From: Teretinema zuelzerae
GTDB lineage: Bacteria; Spirochaetota; Spirochaetia; Treponematales; Treponemataceae
Assembly (NCBI RefSeq): GCF_021021555.1
Contig: NZ_JAINWA010000003.1
Location: 682,001 to 746,000 of the forward strand
Length of the DNA stretch: 64,000 bases
Reading direction: 5' to 3'
Shown here: positions 33,288-41,945 of the stretch, in pieces
Layout: each line of letters begins with the position of its first letter
Numbering within the stretch: position 1 is the first letter of the stretch
Program-made: the position numbers and the translations under genes
The notes under the pieces: model-generated
Told to the model about the DNA's origin: nothing
Seen by the model: the letters and a program-made list of their open reading frames with translations, nothing else
The model's database searches: none

Positions 33288-34811
33288 ATGGAATATGTGG
33301 TGGAAATGCTCGGAATTACCAAAGATTTTCCCGGCATCCGCGCGAACAACAACATTACGTTGCGGCTAAAGAAGGGAGAGGTTCATGCCCTCCTGGGAGA
33401 GAACGGAGCGGGTAAATCGACCCTGATGAGCATTCTCTTCGGTCTGTACCAGCCCGACGCGGGAACCATTAAAATCAGGGGAAAAGAAGAACGAATCGAC
33501 AATCCCAACGTCGCAAACGAGCTGGGAATCGGAATGGTGCATCAGCACTTCAAGCTGGTCCACAATTTCACGGTAACGGAAAACATCGTTCTGGGCATCG
33601 AGCCCCGTAAGGGACTGTCTCTGGATCTGAAGGACGCCTCCGAAAAAATCCGGAAGCTCTCGGCCCAGTACGGTCTCAACGTCGACCCCGAGGCGCGCAT
33701 CGAGAACATCTCGGTCGGCATGCAACAGCGCGTGGAAATTCTCAAGATGCTCTACCGGGACGCGGAAGTCCTCATATTCGACGAACCGACCGCGGTTCTC
33801 ACGCCGCAGGAAATAGACGATCTTCTGAAAATCATGCGGAACCTCATAAGCGAAGGCAAGTCGATCATTCTCATCACCCACAAACTGAGGGAGATCAAGG
33901 CGATCGCCGACCGCTGCACCGTCATCAGGCTCGGAAAATACATCAATACCGTCGACGTGCGCGACACCAGCGAAGCCGGAATGGCAGAGATGATGATCGG
34001 ACGCCAGATATCCTTCGAAATACCGAGAGCCGAATGGAAGCCCGGAGAGGTAATTCTGGAAACGCGCGATTTGAGCGTCATGAACGCGCGGAAGGTTCTC
34101 GGCCTCAAGGATTTTTCCATCGAACTCCGCGCCGGCGAAATTCTCGGCATCGCGGGAGTCGAAGGGAACGGCCAGACGGAGCTTGTCGAAGCGATCACCG
34201 GCCTGCGCAAGCCTGAATCCGGCTCGATTTTCCTCAAGGGAAAGGACATCACCGGTTATTCGATCCGCGACCGGATCGAAGGCGGCATCGCTCATATACC
34301 GGAAGACCGGCATAAACGGGGACTCGTGCTCGATTATTCAATAGAAGAAAACTGCATACTCGAAACTCACCGGGAAGCCCCCTTCTCAAGGAAAGGCTTT
34401 CTCAATCATCAAGCGATACGGGAAAACGCGAACCGGATCATCTCGGACTTCGACGTGCGCTCCGGAGAGGGTGCGGTAACGCCGACCCGCAGCATGTCCG
34501 GAGGAAACCAGCAAAAGGCCATCATCGGCAGGGAATTCAACCTGAATCCGGATCTGTTGATCGCAGTCCAGCCTACCCGCGGACTCGACGTGGGAAGCAT
34601 CGTCTACATCCATAAACGGCTCATGGAGCAGCGGGATTCAGGAAAGGCGGTACTGCTGGTGTCGCTCGAACTCGACGAGATCCTGGATCTGTCGGACCGC
34701 ATTGCGGTCGTCTGCCACGGCGAACTGGTCGCGGTGGTGAACGCAAAAGAAACGAATGAAAAGGAAATCGGTCTCATGATGACCGGAGTGCGAAAGGAGG
34801 CCGTTAAATGA
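33288..34811 (+). CDS. nucleoside ABC transporter ATP-binding protein (tandem ATPase)
   Basis: 507 residues, two ATPase cassettes. The first has GENGAGKST, the signature SVGMQQRVEI and VLIFDEPTAVLTP; the second has GVEGNGQTEL, SGGNQQKAI and LLIAVQPTRGLD. This is the pattern of the BMP-associated NupA/YufO class. ATG of MEYVVEML was chosen (AGGAGG seven bases upstream) over the GTG two codons earlier. It energises import together with the two permeases and the BMP lipoprotein further down. Confidence 0.9.
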   Translation: MEYVVEMLGITKDFPGIRANNNITLRLKKGEVHALLGENGAGKSTLMSILFGLYQPDAGTIKIRGKEERIDNPNVANELGIGMVHQHFKLVHNFTVTENIVLGIEPRKGLSLDLKDASEKIRKLSAQYGLNVDPEARIENISVGMQQRVEILKMLYRDAEVLIFDEPTAVLTPQEIDDLLKIMRNLISEGKSIILITHKLREIKAIADRCTVIRLGKYINTVDVRDTSEAGMAEMMIGRQISFEIPRAEWKPGEVILETRDLSVMNARKVLGLKDFSIELRAGEILGIAGVEGNGQTELVEAITGLRKPESGSIFLKGKDITGYSIRDRIEGGIAHIPEDRHKRGLVLDYSIEENCILETHREAPFSRKGFLNHQAIRENANRIISDFDVRSGEGAVTPTRSMSGGNQQKAIIGREFNLNPDLLIAVQPTRGLDVGSIVYIHKRLMEQRDSGKAVLLVSLELDEILDLSDRIAVVCHGELVAVVNAKETNEKEIGLMMTGVRKEAVK

Positions 34812-35866
34812 GACTTCGAGTCAATAAGGACTTTTCGGTAGGCATCATATCAGTCCTGCTGGGTCTCCTTGCCGGAGGAGTGCTTATGATCTTTTCTGGA
34901 AACAATCCCCTTGAAGGATACCGGTATCTGTTCGCGGGCGGACTGATGAACTCCGAACGGGTGGGAAACACGCTCGCGATGGCGACTCCCCTCATCCTCA
35001 CCGGACTTTCGGTTGCGTTCGCATTCAGAACCGGTCTCTTTAATATCGGAACTCCCGGCCAGGTAATCGCCGGAGGGCTGACCGCGACGGTCATCGCCCT
35101 CACCGTCCAGATGCCCCGCCCCGCCCTCCTCGCCTTCATGCTCGCGGCGGCCCTCCTCGCGGGAGCCGTCTGGGGCATCGTTCCCGGATTGCTGAAAGCC
35201 CGCTTCAACGTGCACGAGGTCGTCTCCGGAATCATGATGAACTGGATCGCCTACTGGATCGCCTATTACTTCATTCCGGCCTACTTCAAGGGAAGCTTCG
35301 AAACAGAATCGCAGCATATACCGAAGATCGCTTCGCTGAAAACGGATTGGCTCACCGGGCTTTTCGCGGGGTCCTACATCAACCTGGGAATTTTTCTCGC
35401 GGTCATAGCGGTTGCGATAATCGCCGTAATCCTCAAGGAAACCGTTCTGGGCTATCAGCTCAAGGCAGTCGGTTTCAACCGCCACGCCGCCGAATATTCA
35501 GGAATCAGCGTGAACCGAAACATCATACTGTCCATGATGATTGCCGGCGGACTTTCCGGCCTCGCGGGCCTCACGCTCTACACGGGATACACCTCGTCGT
35601 TCCAGATCGGAGTCATGCCGAGCCAGGGATTCGACGGAATCGCGGTGGCGCTTCTGGGAGCGACCTCGCCGGTCGGAGTCGTGGGAGCAGCCCTCTTTTT
35701 CGGCATACTGCAGTCGGGAAAAGGCTTTATGAACGCGATGACCGATATTCCCGCGGAAATCGGGGACACCATCATCGCCTGCATCATTTACTTCGCCGCG
35801 ACCAGCGTGCTGATCAACAATCTGATGAACGCATTCGCGAAGAAATTCGCGAAGGGAGGAAACTGA
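34808..35866 (+). CDS. nucleoside ABC transporter permease 1
   Basis: 352 residues, BPD_transp_2 family with 8-10 membrane helices. FRTGLFNIGTPGQVIAGG and GFNRHAAEYSGISVNRNI, then MPSQGFDGIAVALLGATSPVG, are characteristic of the NupB/YufP permeases of BMP-type nucleoside importers. It overlaps the ATPase gene by four bases and ends two bases before the second permease gene. Confidence 0.9.
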   Translation: MRLRVNKDFSVGIISVLLGLLAGGVLMIFSGNNPLEGYRYLFAGGLMNSERVGNTLAMATPLILTGLSVAFAFRTGLFNIGTPGQVIAGGLTATVIALTVQMPRPALLAFMLAAALLAGAVWGIVPGLLKARFNVHEVVSGIMMNWIAYWIAYYFIPAYFKGSFETESQHIPKIASLKTDWLTGLFAGSYINLGIFLAVIAVAIIAVILKETVLGYQLKAVGFNRHAAEYSGISVNRNIILSMMIAGGLSGLAGLTLYTGYTSSFQIGVMPSQGFDGIAVALLGATSPVGVVGAALFFGILQSGKGFMNAMTDIPAEIGDTIIACIIYFAATSVLINNLMNAFAKKFAKGGN

Positions 35867-35868
35867 CC

Positions 35869-36816
35869 ATGTGGCACATTATATCCACCATATTTCCCTA
35901 TGCAGTCGCGTTCGCGATGCCGCTTCTCATCACCTCCCTGGGAGGGCTCTACAGCGAACGGAGCGGAGTCGTCAACATCGGTCTCGAGGGGCTCATGGTC
36001 ATCGGAAGCTTCGCGAGTTCGATCACGACGGTAGCCCTCTATCCGGTAATGGGGACGGGCGCAGTCTGGGTAAGCCTGATCGCGGCGATGGCCGCTGGAG
36101 CCCTCTTTTCGCTCCTCCATGCCTTTGCGAGCGTGAGCCTCAACGCGAACCAGGTTATCTCGGGAACCGCCATCAACATGATAGCCGGCGCCCTGACCAT
36201 CTACCTTGCGCGGGCGATTACCGGCTCTGGAAATATCCAGATCCAGCAGGGGCTTCCCCGCATAGACATCCCCGTCCTGGTGCATATTCCGCTGCTGGGG
36301 CCGCTGTTCTTCAAGCAAACCTACGGTTCAACCTGGCTGATTCTCTGCATTCTCGCGGCAGCCGCCTGGGTGCTCTATAAAACGCCCTTCGGCCTCAGGC
36401 TCAGAGCCTGCGGAGAACATCCCCAGGCCGCTGACGCGGCGGGAATCAACGTGTACCGGATCCGCTACGCCGCCGTCATGATCTCCGGCGCGATGTCCGG
36501 GCTCGGCGGAGCGGCGATTCTGGTGACCTACGCCGGAGAGTTCAGCGGGTCGGTCGCAGGAATGGGATTTCTCGCCCTCGCCGCCCTCATCTTCGGACAG
36601 TGGAAACCGCTGGGCATTCTGGGAGCTACCTTCTTCTTCGGTTTCGCGGCGACGCTCGCAAATGCTTCGCAGGCGGAGCCCGCCCTGAAAGTGATACCGG
36701 AAGTAGTTCTGAAAGTATTCCCCTACATCGTCACCCTGTTCGCTCTCGTGTTCTTCTCGCGAAGCACCCAGGCGCCCCGCGCGTCCGGCGAACCCTTCGA
36801 AAAGGGAAAACGATAA
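35869..36816 (+). CDS. nucleoside ABC transporter permease 2
   Basis: 315 residues, second BPD_transp_2 permease (NupC/YufQ type): LGGLYSERSGVVNIGLEGLM near residue 25 and LRACGEHPQAADAAGINVYRIRY, with GMGFLALAALIFGQWKPLG. With permease 1 it forms the heterodimeric channel. The start is the ATG after GGGAGGA, just past the permease 1 stop; the frame is open far upstream but lies within the preceding gene. Confidence 0.9.
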   Translation: MWHIISTIFPYAVAFAMPLLITSLGGLYSERSGVVNIGLEGLMVIGSFASSITTVALYPVMGTGAVWVSLIAAMAAGALFSLLHAFASVSLNANQVISGTAINMIAGALTIYLARAITGSGNIQIQQGLPRIDIPVLVHIPLLGPLFFKQTYGSTWLILCILAAAAWVLYKTPFGLRLRACGEHPQAADAAGINVYRIRYAAVMISGAMSGLGGAAILVTYAGEFSGSVAGMGFLALAALIFGQWKPLGILGATFFFGFAATLANASQAEPALKVIPEVVLKVFPYIVTLFALVFFSRSTQAPRASGEPFEKGKR

Positions 36817-36839
36817 ATCTTATTTTTAGGAGACAGTAC

Positions 36840-37502
36840 ATGCAATTGAATATGTATATCGATCATACGATCCTGAAGGCTTCCGCGACTGAAGCCGACG
36901 TCCAGAAAATCTGCCATGAAGCGAAGGAATTCAAATTCTGTTCCGTTTGCGTAAACTCCGGCTGGGTTCCGTTCGTAAAGAAGGAGCTCGCGGGTTCCGG
37001 CGTCAAAGTCTGCGCCGTCGTCGGCTTTCCGCTCGGCGCTATGTCCATGGGAGCCAAGGTGTTCGAAGCGAAGCATACCGCAGACGCTGGAGCCGATGAA
37101 ATCGACATGGTGATCAACGTCGGCCTTTTAAAGTCCGGACACGACGACGCCGTGCGCGAGGAAATCCGCGCGATTAAGGAAGCGATCGGAACGAAGATTC
37201 TCAAGGTTATAATCGAAACCTGCTATCTGACCGACGACGAAAAGAAAAAGGCCTGCAAACTTTCCGTGGAAGCGGGAGCCGACTTCGTGAAAACATCGAC
37301 CGGCTTCGGAACCGGAGGAGCGACCCCCGAGGACGTCAAGCTCATGCTCGACGAAGTGAAGGGCAAGGCTCTGGTGAAGGCGTCCGGAGGAGTCCGCGAC
37401 GCGGAAGCCGCGAAAATGTATATCGACATGGGCGTCCGCCGGCTCGGCACGAGCAACGGCATCCAGATCGTCTCGGGCGAAACCGCCAAGGGCGGATACT
37501 GA
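36840..37502 (+). CDS. deoC: deoxyribose-phosphate aldolase
   Basis: 220 residues. It contains IDHTILKASATEADVQKIC, CSVCVNSGWVPFVKK, EIDMVINVGLLKSG, KVIIETCYL and ADFVKTSTGFGTGGAT, where the lysine of VKTSTGF forms the Schiff base. The enzyme splits 2-deoxyribose 5-phosphate into glyceraldehyde 3-phosphate and acetaldehyde. AGGAG precedes the ATG. Followed at once by deoB. Confidence 0.96.
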   Translation: MQLNMYIDHTILKASATEADVQKICHEAKEFKFCSVCVNSGWVPFVKKELAGSGVKVCAVVGFPLGAMSMGAKVFEAKHTADAGADEIDMVINVGLLKSGHDDAVREEIRAIKEAIGTKILKVIIETCYLTDDEKKKACKLSVEAGADFVKTSTGFGTGGATPEDVKLMLDEVKGKALVKASGGVRDAEAAKMYIDMGVRRLGTSNGIQIVSGETAKGGY

Positions 37503-38657
37503 ATGGCGGGAATCGATAGAGTAATCATCGTCGTCCTCGACAGCGCCGGGGTCGGCGCCCTGCCCGACGCGGCGCTCTACGGCGACGAAGGGGCGAACAC
37601 GCTCGGCCATATCGGAGATGCCGGACCTCTTGCGGTTCCGAATATGGAAGCGCTCGGACTGGGAAACATCATACCGATCCGCGGAGTCTCTCCACGCGCA
37701 GAGACGCAAGGAGCCTGGGGAAAGGCGGGATCGCTCACCAAGGGAAAAGACACCACTGTAGGCCACTGGGAAATCGCGGGCGTGGTAATGAACGAAGCGC
37801 TTCCGACCTGGCCTGAGGGCATCCCGCCTGACGTCGCCGAGCAGTTCGAGGCGGCGATCGGCAGAAAAACGCTCGGACGAACGGTAGCTTCCGGCACTGA
37901 AATCATCGATCAGTTCGGAGCCGAGCATGTGCGGACCGGCTTCCCGATCATCTATACCTCGGCTGACTCCGTGTTCCAGATCGCGGCTCACGAAGAGGTT
38001 GTTCCGCTCGAGACGCTGTACGACTGGTGCAAAACGGCCCGCAAAATGCTGAACGTCGGGCGCGTCATCGCGCGGCCCTTCGTCGGGAAACCCGGATCTT
38101 GGCAGAGAACCGCCCATCGGCACGACTATTCGCTGGAGCCTCCTCAACAAACGATGCTCGACAAGCTCGTCGAAGCGAAGCTTCCGGTTGTCGGAATCGG
38201 CAAAATCTCAGACATCTTCGCCGGCAGGGGCATCACGGAAACGCATCCGATTACGTCGAACTCGGACGGAATGGACAAAACCATCAACCTGGTGGCCAAG
38301 GGCGGCAAGGGACTCGTATTCACCAACCTCGTGGACTTCGACATGAAGTTCGGCCACCGCCGCGACGTGGACGGATACCGCCGGGCGCTGGAGGACTTCG
38401 ACGCCGAGCTCGCGAAGCTGCAGGCTGTGATGAAAGACGGCGATCTGTTGATCATCACCGCCGACCACGGCTGCGACCCTGCCTTCAAGGGAACCGATCA
38501 TACCAGGGAGTACGTTCCTATTCTCGCCGCGGGCAAGCGCGTGAAGCCGGGAACGATAGGAACGCGAAAATCCTTCTCGGACATTGCCGCGACGACGGCG
38601 GAGCTTCTCCTGGGCTCGAAGGAAACCGGAAGCTTCGCACGGGAAATTCTGGGCTGA
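37503..38657 (+). CDS. deoB: phosphopentomutase
   Basis: 384 residues, alkaline-phosphatase superfamily metalloenzyme. It contains VIIVVLDSAGVGALPDA (first metal aspartate), GKDTTVGHWEIAG (phosphothreonine), RPFVGKPGSWQRTAHRHDYS and LLIITADHGCDPAFKGTDHTREYVP (metal ligands). It interconverts (deoxy)ribose 1- and 5-phosphate, linking nucleoside phosphorylase products to deoC. Its ATG directly follows the deoC stop. Confidence 0.96.
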   Translation: MAGIDRVIIVVLDSAGVGALPDAALYGDEGANTLGHIGDAGPLAVPNMEALGLGNIIPIRGVSPRAETQGAWGKAGSLTKGKDTTVGHWEIAGVVMNEALPTWPEGIPPDVAEQFEAAIGRKTLGRTVASGTEIIDQFGAEHVRTGFPIIYTSADSVFQIAAHEEVVPLETLYDWCKTARKMLNVGRVIARPFVGKPGSWQRTAHRHDYSLEPPQQTMLDKLVEAKLPVVGIGKISDIFAGRGITETHPITSNSDGMDKTINLVAKGGKGLVFTNLVDFDMKFGHRRDVDGYRRALEDFDAELAKLQAVMKDGDLLIITADHGCDPAFKGTDHTREYVPILAAGKRVKPGTIGTRKSFSDIAATTAELLLGSKETGSFAREILG

Positions 38658-38714
38658 CGGCCCGCATTGATACGTTTATTACTCGCGAGGCCGAAAGGCC
38701 GAAGGAAAAAGCCG

Positions 38715-40040
38715 ATGTTTTTACCTCAGGAAACCATACGAAAAAAACGGGACAAGATTGCCCTGTCGAAAGAAGAAATACAGGATTTCATCGCCGGCGT
38801 GACGAACAACTCCGTAAGCGAAGCGCAGATCGCCGCTCTTACCATGGCGGTGTTTCTCAACGACATGACGAGGGAAGAGTGCGTGCACCTGACCCTGGCG
38901 ATGCGCGACTCGGGACAGGTAATGGAGTGGAAGAGCTTGAATCTTCCCGGCCCTGTCATCGACAAGCATTCCACCGGAGGAGTGGGAGACACCGTATCCC
39001 TCATGCTCGGCCCTCTGTTCGCGGCGGCCGGCGGATTTAATCCGATGATATCGGGGCGAGGCCTCGGCCATACGGGCGGAACCCTCGACAAGCTCGCTTC
39101 AATTCCCGGCTACAACCCCTTCCCCGATCCGGCGCTTCTGGCGAAGACGGTCCGCGAGGCGGGAACGGCGATTATCGGACAGACGGGAGCCCTCGCTCCT
39201 GCCGACAAGCGAATCTATGCCGCGCGGGACGTGACCGCCACCGTCGAGTCTATTCCGCTGATTACCGCATCCATCCTTTCGAAGAAGCTTGCGGCCGGCC
39301 TCGACGCCCTCGTCATGGACGTGAAAACCGGAAACGGAGCCTTCATGCCTACGCAGGCGCGCTCCGAAGCGCTCGCCCGCTCGATCGTGGAAGTGGGAAC
39401 GGGAGCGGGGCTCGGAGTGAGCGCGCTTCTGACCGACATGAACCAGTCGCTCGCACCCTGCGCGGGAAACGCGATCGAGGTCCAATGCGCCATCGACTAT
39501 TTGACAGGGAAAAACAAACCGGCGCGCCTTCATGAAGTGACGATGGCGCTCTGCGCGGAAGGCCTCGTCGCGGGAAAACTGGCGAAGACGGTCGAAGAAG
39601 CGCGCGTTATTCTGGAAAAAGCGCTCGCCTCAGGCGCGGCAGCCGAGCGGTTCTCCCGCATGGCGAGCATGCTCGGCGGTCCTGCGGACCTTCTTGAGAA
39701 TCCGCAAAAATACCTTGCCCGCGCGCCGGTAGTCGTTCCCTACGCCGCCGTTTCCGGCGGGTTTATTCGCGGATTCGACACCCGCGCGCTAGGGCTCGCG
39801 GTAGTGGCGCTGGGAGGCGGCAGGCTGAGAAGCGACCAGATCATCGATCCGGCCGTCGGCTTGACGGACATTGCGGAACTGGGAGCGAAGGTTTCCAGGG
39901 GAGACGTTCTGATGAACATCCATGCCCGATCCCGGGAAGAGGCTGAGGAAGCCGCCCGAATGATCGGCAAAGCGATACACATCGGAGAATCGGCGCCTGA
40001 AATGCCGGTCCTCGTCCCCGCGCGCATTACCGCGTCCTGA
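38715..40040 (+). CDS. thymidine / pyrimidine-nucleoside phosphorylase
   Basis: 441 residues. The family signature is in [21 protein letters not shown], and the phosphate-binding [15 protein letters not shown] precedes it. It phosphorolyses thymidine (and possibly uridine) to base plus (deoxy)ribose 1-phosphate, the first step before deoB and deoC. Length equals DeoA of E. coli; DeoA and Pdp are hard to separate by eye. Start set at [11 protein letters not shown] after AAGGA; 16 earlier codons are open without support. Confidence 0.93.
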   Translation: MFLPQETIRKKRDKIALSKEEIQDFIAGVTNNSVSEAQIAALTMAVFLNDMTREECVHLTLAMRDSGQVMEWKSLNLPGPVIDKHSTGGVGDTVSLMLGPLFAAAGGFNPMISGRGLGHTGGTLDKLASIPGYNPFPDPALLAKTVREAGTAIIGQTGALAPADKRIYAARDVTATVESIPLITASILSKKLAAGLDALVMDVKTGNGAFMPTQARSEALARSIVEVGTGAGLGVSALLTDMNQSLAPCAGNAIEVQCAIDYLTGKNKPARLHEVTMALCAEGLVAGKLAKTVEEARVILEKALASGAAAERFSRMASMLGGPADLLENPQKYLARAPVVVPYAAVSGGFIRGFDTRALGLAVVALGGGRLRSDQIIDPAVGLTDIAELGAKVSRGDVLMNIHARSREEAEEAARMIGKAIHIGESAPEMPVLVPARITAS

Positions 40041-40077
40041 AGAGGGACGGAAGCCTCGAGTCCGGGGCTCAATCGGC

Positions 40078-40136
40078 TTGACACGGGATGCAGGCCGAAT
40101 TAAGATTTTGGTATGTACCATGAAAAGCTTTTCTTG
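40078..40136 (+). promoter_or_regulatory. promoter and LacI-type operator of the BMP lipoprotein gene
   Basis: TTGACA (40078-40083), 17-base spacer, TAAGAT (40101-40106). Just downstream, 40119-40136 matches the central 18 bases of the lacI palindrome at 17 positions (GAAAAGCTTTTCTTG preserved). The lipoprotein therefore has its own promoter but probably the same repressor as the head of the locus. Confidence 0.8.
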
Positions 40137-40184
40137 TTTTCCATGGCAACAAATGTACGTGAAGAAGAAAGAGGAGAAAGAGAC

Positions 40185-41276
40185 ATGAAGAAGAGCATGC
40201 TCGTATGCGCTGTCGCAGCCGCCGCCCTGTTGGTGCCGTCGATGCTGATGACGTCCTGCAGCGGAAAGAAAGAGGCCGCTAAGGAAATGCTGGTCGGTAT
40301 GGTTACCGACGCCGGAACAATCGACGACAAGTCCTTCAACCAGGGAACCTGGGAAGGCATCCTCCGCGCGGGAAAAGATCTCGGTGTAAAGACCAAGTAC
40401 CTGAAGCCCACCGGAACCACCGAAGCGGACTACGTTAAAGAGATCACCAATCTCTACGACGCAGGCTACAAGTTCATCGTGACCCCCGGATTCAAATTCG
40501 AAACCGCTATTTTCGTGACTCAGGACAAGTATCCCGACGCGAAGTTCGTGCTCATCGACGGCAGCCCCAACAACGGCGCCTGGGACGACACCCGCCAGGA
40601 AAAAGTCGGAACAAACACCGTCGCAATCTTCTTCGCGGAGCATGAATCGGGATTCCTCGCGGGTCTCGCTGCAGCCGTCGAACTTAAGACCGGCGACTTC
40701 GGCTTCATCGGCGGAATGGAAATTCCCGCTGTTCAGAAGTTCAACTGGGGATTCCAGCAGGGCGTCGCCTACGCGAACGCGAACCTGGGAACAACCGTTA
40801 CTCTTAAAGCCGAAAACGTCATCTATCAGGGAACCTTCCACGACGTAGCAGCCGGACAGCAGCTCGCCGCACAGATGTACGACCGCGGCGTTAAGGCGAT
40901 CTTCTGCGCGGCCGGCGGCGTCGGCGTCGGAGCGATCAACGAAGCGAAAGCGCGCGCCGACAAGGGCGTGTGGATCATCGGCGTAGACTCCGACCAGTAT
41001 GCGCAGGGCGTGTATGCGGAAGGAAAATCCATCATCCTGACCTCCGCCATGAAAGCCGTAGACGTTTCCGCCTTCGACATGATCAAGGCAGAACAGGAAG
41101 GCAAATTCCCCGGCGGACAGACCCTCACCTTCTCCGTTGCCAACGACGGCGTCGGCATTCCCCCGGTCAACCCCAACCTCAGCGCGGAAACCGTCGCCAA
41201 GGTGGACGAAGTCAAGGCGAAGATCAAAGCCGGATCCTTCAACGTTTCCGCTGTTCAGGGAAGCCTGATCAAGTAA
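40185..41276 (+). CDS. BMP family nucleoside-binding lipoprotein (PnrA-like)
   Basis: 363 residues. Lipoprotein signal peptide with lipobox MTSC near residue 23, then LVGMVTDAGTIDDKSFNQGTWEGI, the hallmark of the BMP/PnrA family (T. pallidum PnrA, Tp0319, binds purine nucleosides). Later segments (IFFAEHESGFLAGLAAAVE, FGFIGGMEIPAVQKFNWGFQQG) fit as well. It is the receptor for the ABC importer encoded 5 kb upstream. Separate promoter and terminator would allow the higher expression a binding protein needs. AGGAG precedes the ATG; the upstream open frame of 24 codons includes the operator and is not coding. Confidence 0.93.
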   Translation: MKKSMLVCAVAAAALLVPSMLMTSCSGKKEAAKEMLVGMVTDAGTIDDKSFNQGTWEGILRAGKDLGVKTKYLKPTGTTEADYVKEITNLYDAGYKFIVTPGFKFETAIFVTQDKYPDAKFVLIDGSPNNGAWDDTRQEKVGTNTVAIFFAEHESGFLAGLAAAVELKTGDFGFIGGMEIPAVQKFNWGFQQGVAYANANLGTTVTLKAENVIYQGTFHDVAAGQQLAAQMYDRGVKAIFCAAGGVGVGAINEAKARADKGVWIIGVDSDQYAQGVYAEGKSIILTSAMKAVDVSAFDMIKAEQEGKFPGGQTLTFSVANDGVGIPPVNPNLSAETVAKVDEVKAKIKAGSFNVSAVQGSLIK

Positions 41277-41292
41277 CGATTTTTCCGGCATG

Positions 41293-41354
41293 ACCGGACA
41301 TGCAGTCCGGTAAAAAGGCTGAAGAGCGAAAATTCCTCTTCGGCCTTTTTTTTT
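41293..41354 (+). terminator. terminator of the BMP gene (two consecutive hairpins)
   Basis: A 7-bp hairpin (41293-41299 with 41305-41311) is followed by a 10-bp stem with one G-T pair (41317-41326 with 41336-41345, 9-base loop) and nine T residues. Confidence 0.9.
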
Positions 41355-41411
41355 GGCCCGGCAATGCGTATTATTAAAGGAGAAAGAAAACAGTTCAACC
41401 GGGAGGATTAC

Positions 41412-41945
41412 GTGAAATCATACAGCGTATTGGGGATCATATTCGTATTGACAGGTCTTATCATGCTTTTTGTTCCTGAAGGATTCATTCAGGCGGTAAT
41501 GGTGAGTTTGGGCGTCGCTGCTTTTTCGAACGGCGTATACATTCTGGTTAAAAGCCGGCATTTAATCGACGCCCGGCCTTTTTTAAACGTCATGACCGTA
41601 CGGGCCGTATTGAGCATGGTTGTCGGTTTGGTCGCGATAGTCCTTCCCCTCGCGCTGGCGGGCACTCTCTGGCTCATCGTTTCATGGATTCTGGCCGGGT
41701 ATCTTGTACTCTCGGCTGCCCTTCAAATCTACGGCATTGTAAAGCTTCGCGAGGCGGGAATACCCGCCCCCCTCTTTTATTATGAAACGGGAGTATCCCT
41801 CGTTCTCGCGCTGATTCTCTTCTTCATGCCCGGAACGATAGGGATTACGCTGATACGCATCGCCGGGGCGATGGTGCTTCTCGGCGGGATTGGAACCCTC
41901 GGCTGGTCCCTGGGTTATTTCGACAGATTCAGGAAAACAATATGA
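41412..41945 (+). CDS. DUF308 / HdeD-like membrane protein
   Basis: 177 residues with six predicted membrane helices in three pairs and short loops, the HdeD/DUF308 layout (SMVVGLVAIVLPLALAGTLWLIVSWILAGY). Function unknown; HdeD is linked to acid resistance in E. coli. Start set at GTG because GGGAGGA lies just before it; an ATG 16 codons upstream has no ribosome site. It overlaps gnd by four bases, so the two are co-translated. Confidence 0.8.
   Translation: MKSYSVLGIIFVLTGLIMLFVPEGFIQAVMVSLGVAAFSNGVYILVKSRHLIDARPFLNVMTVRAVLSMVVGLVAIVLPLALAGTLWLIVSWILAGYLVLSAALQIYGIVKLREAGIPAPLFYYETGVSLVLALILFFMPGTIGITLIRIAGAMVLLGGIGTLGWSLGYFDRFRKTI

Noticed and set aside
39789-41291. 500-codon antisense frame opposite the phosphorylase and BMP genes
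   Set aside because: Same cause: it runs through a promoter, an operator and two certain genes on the other strand.
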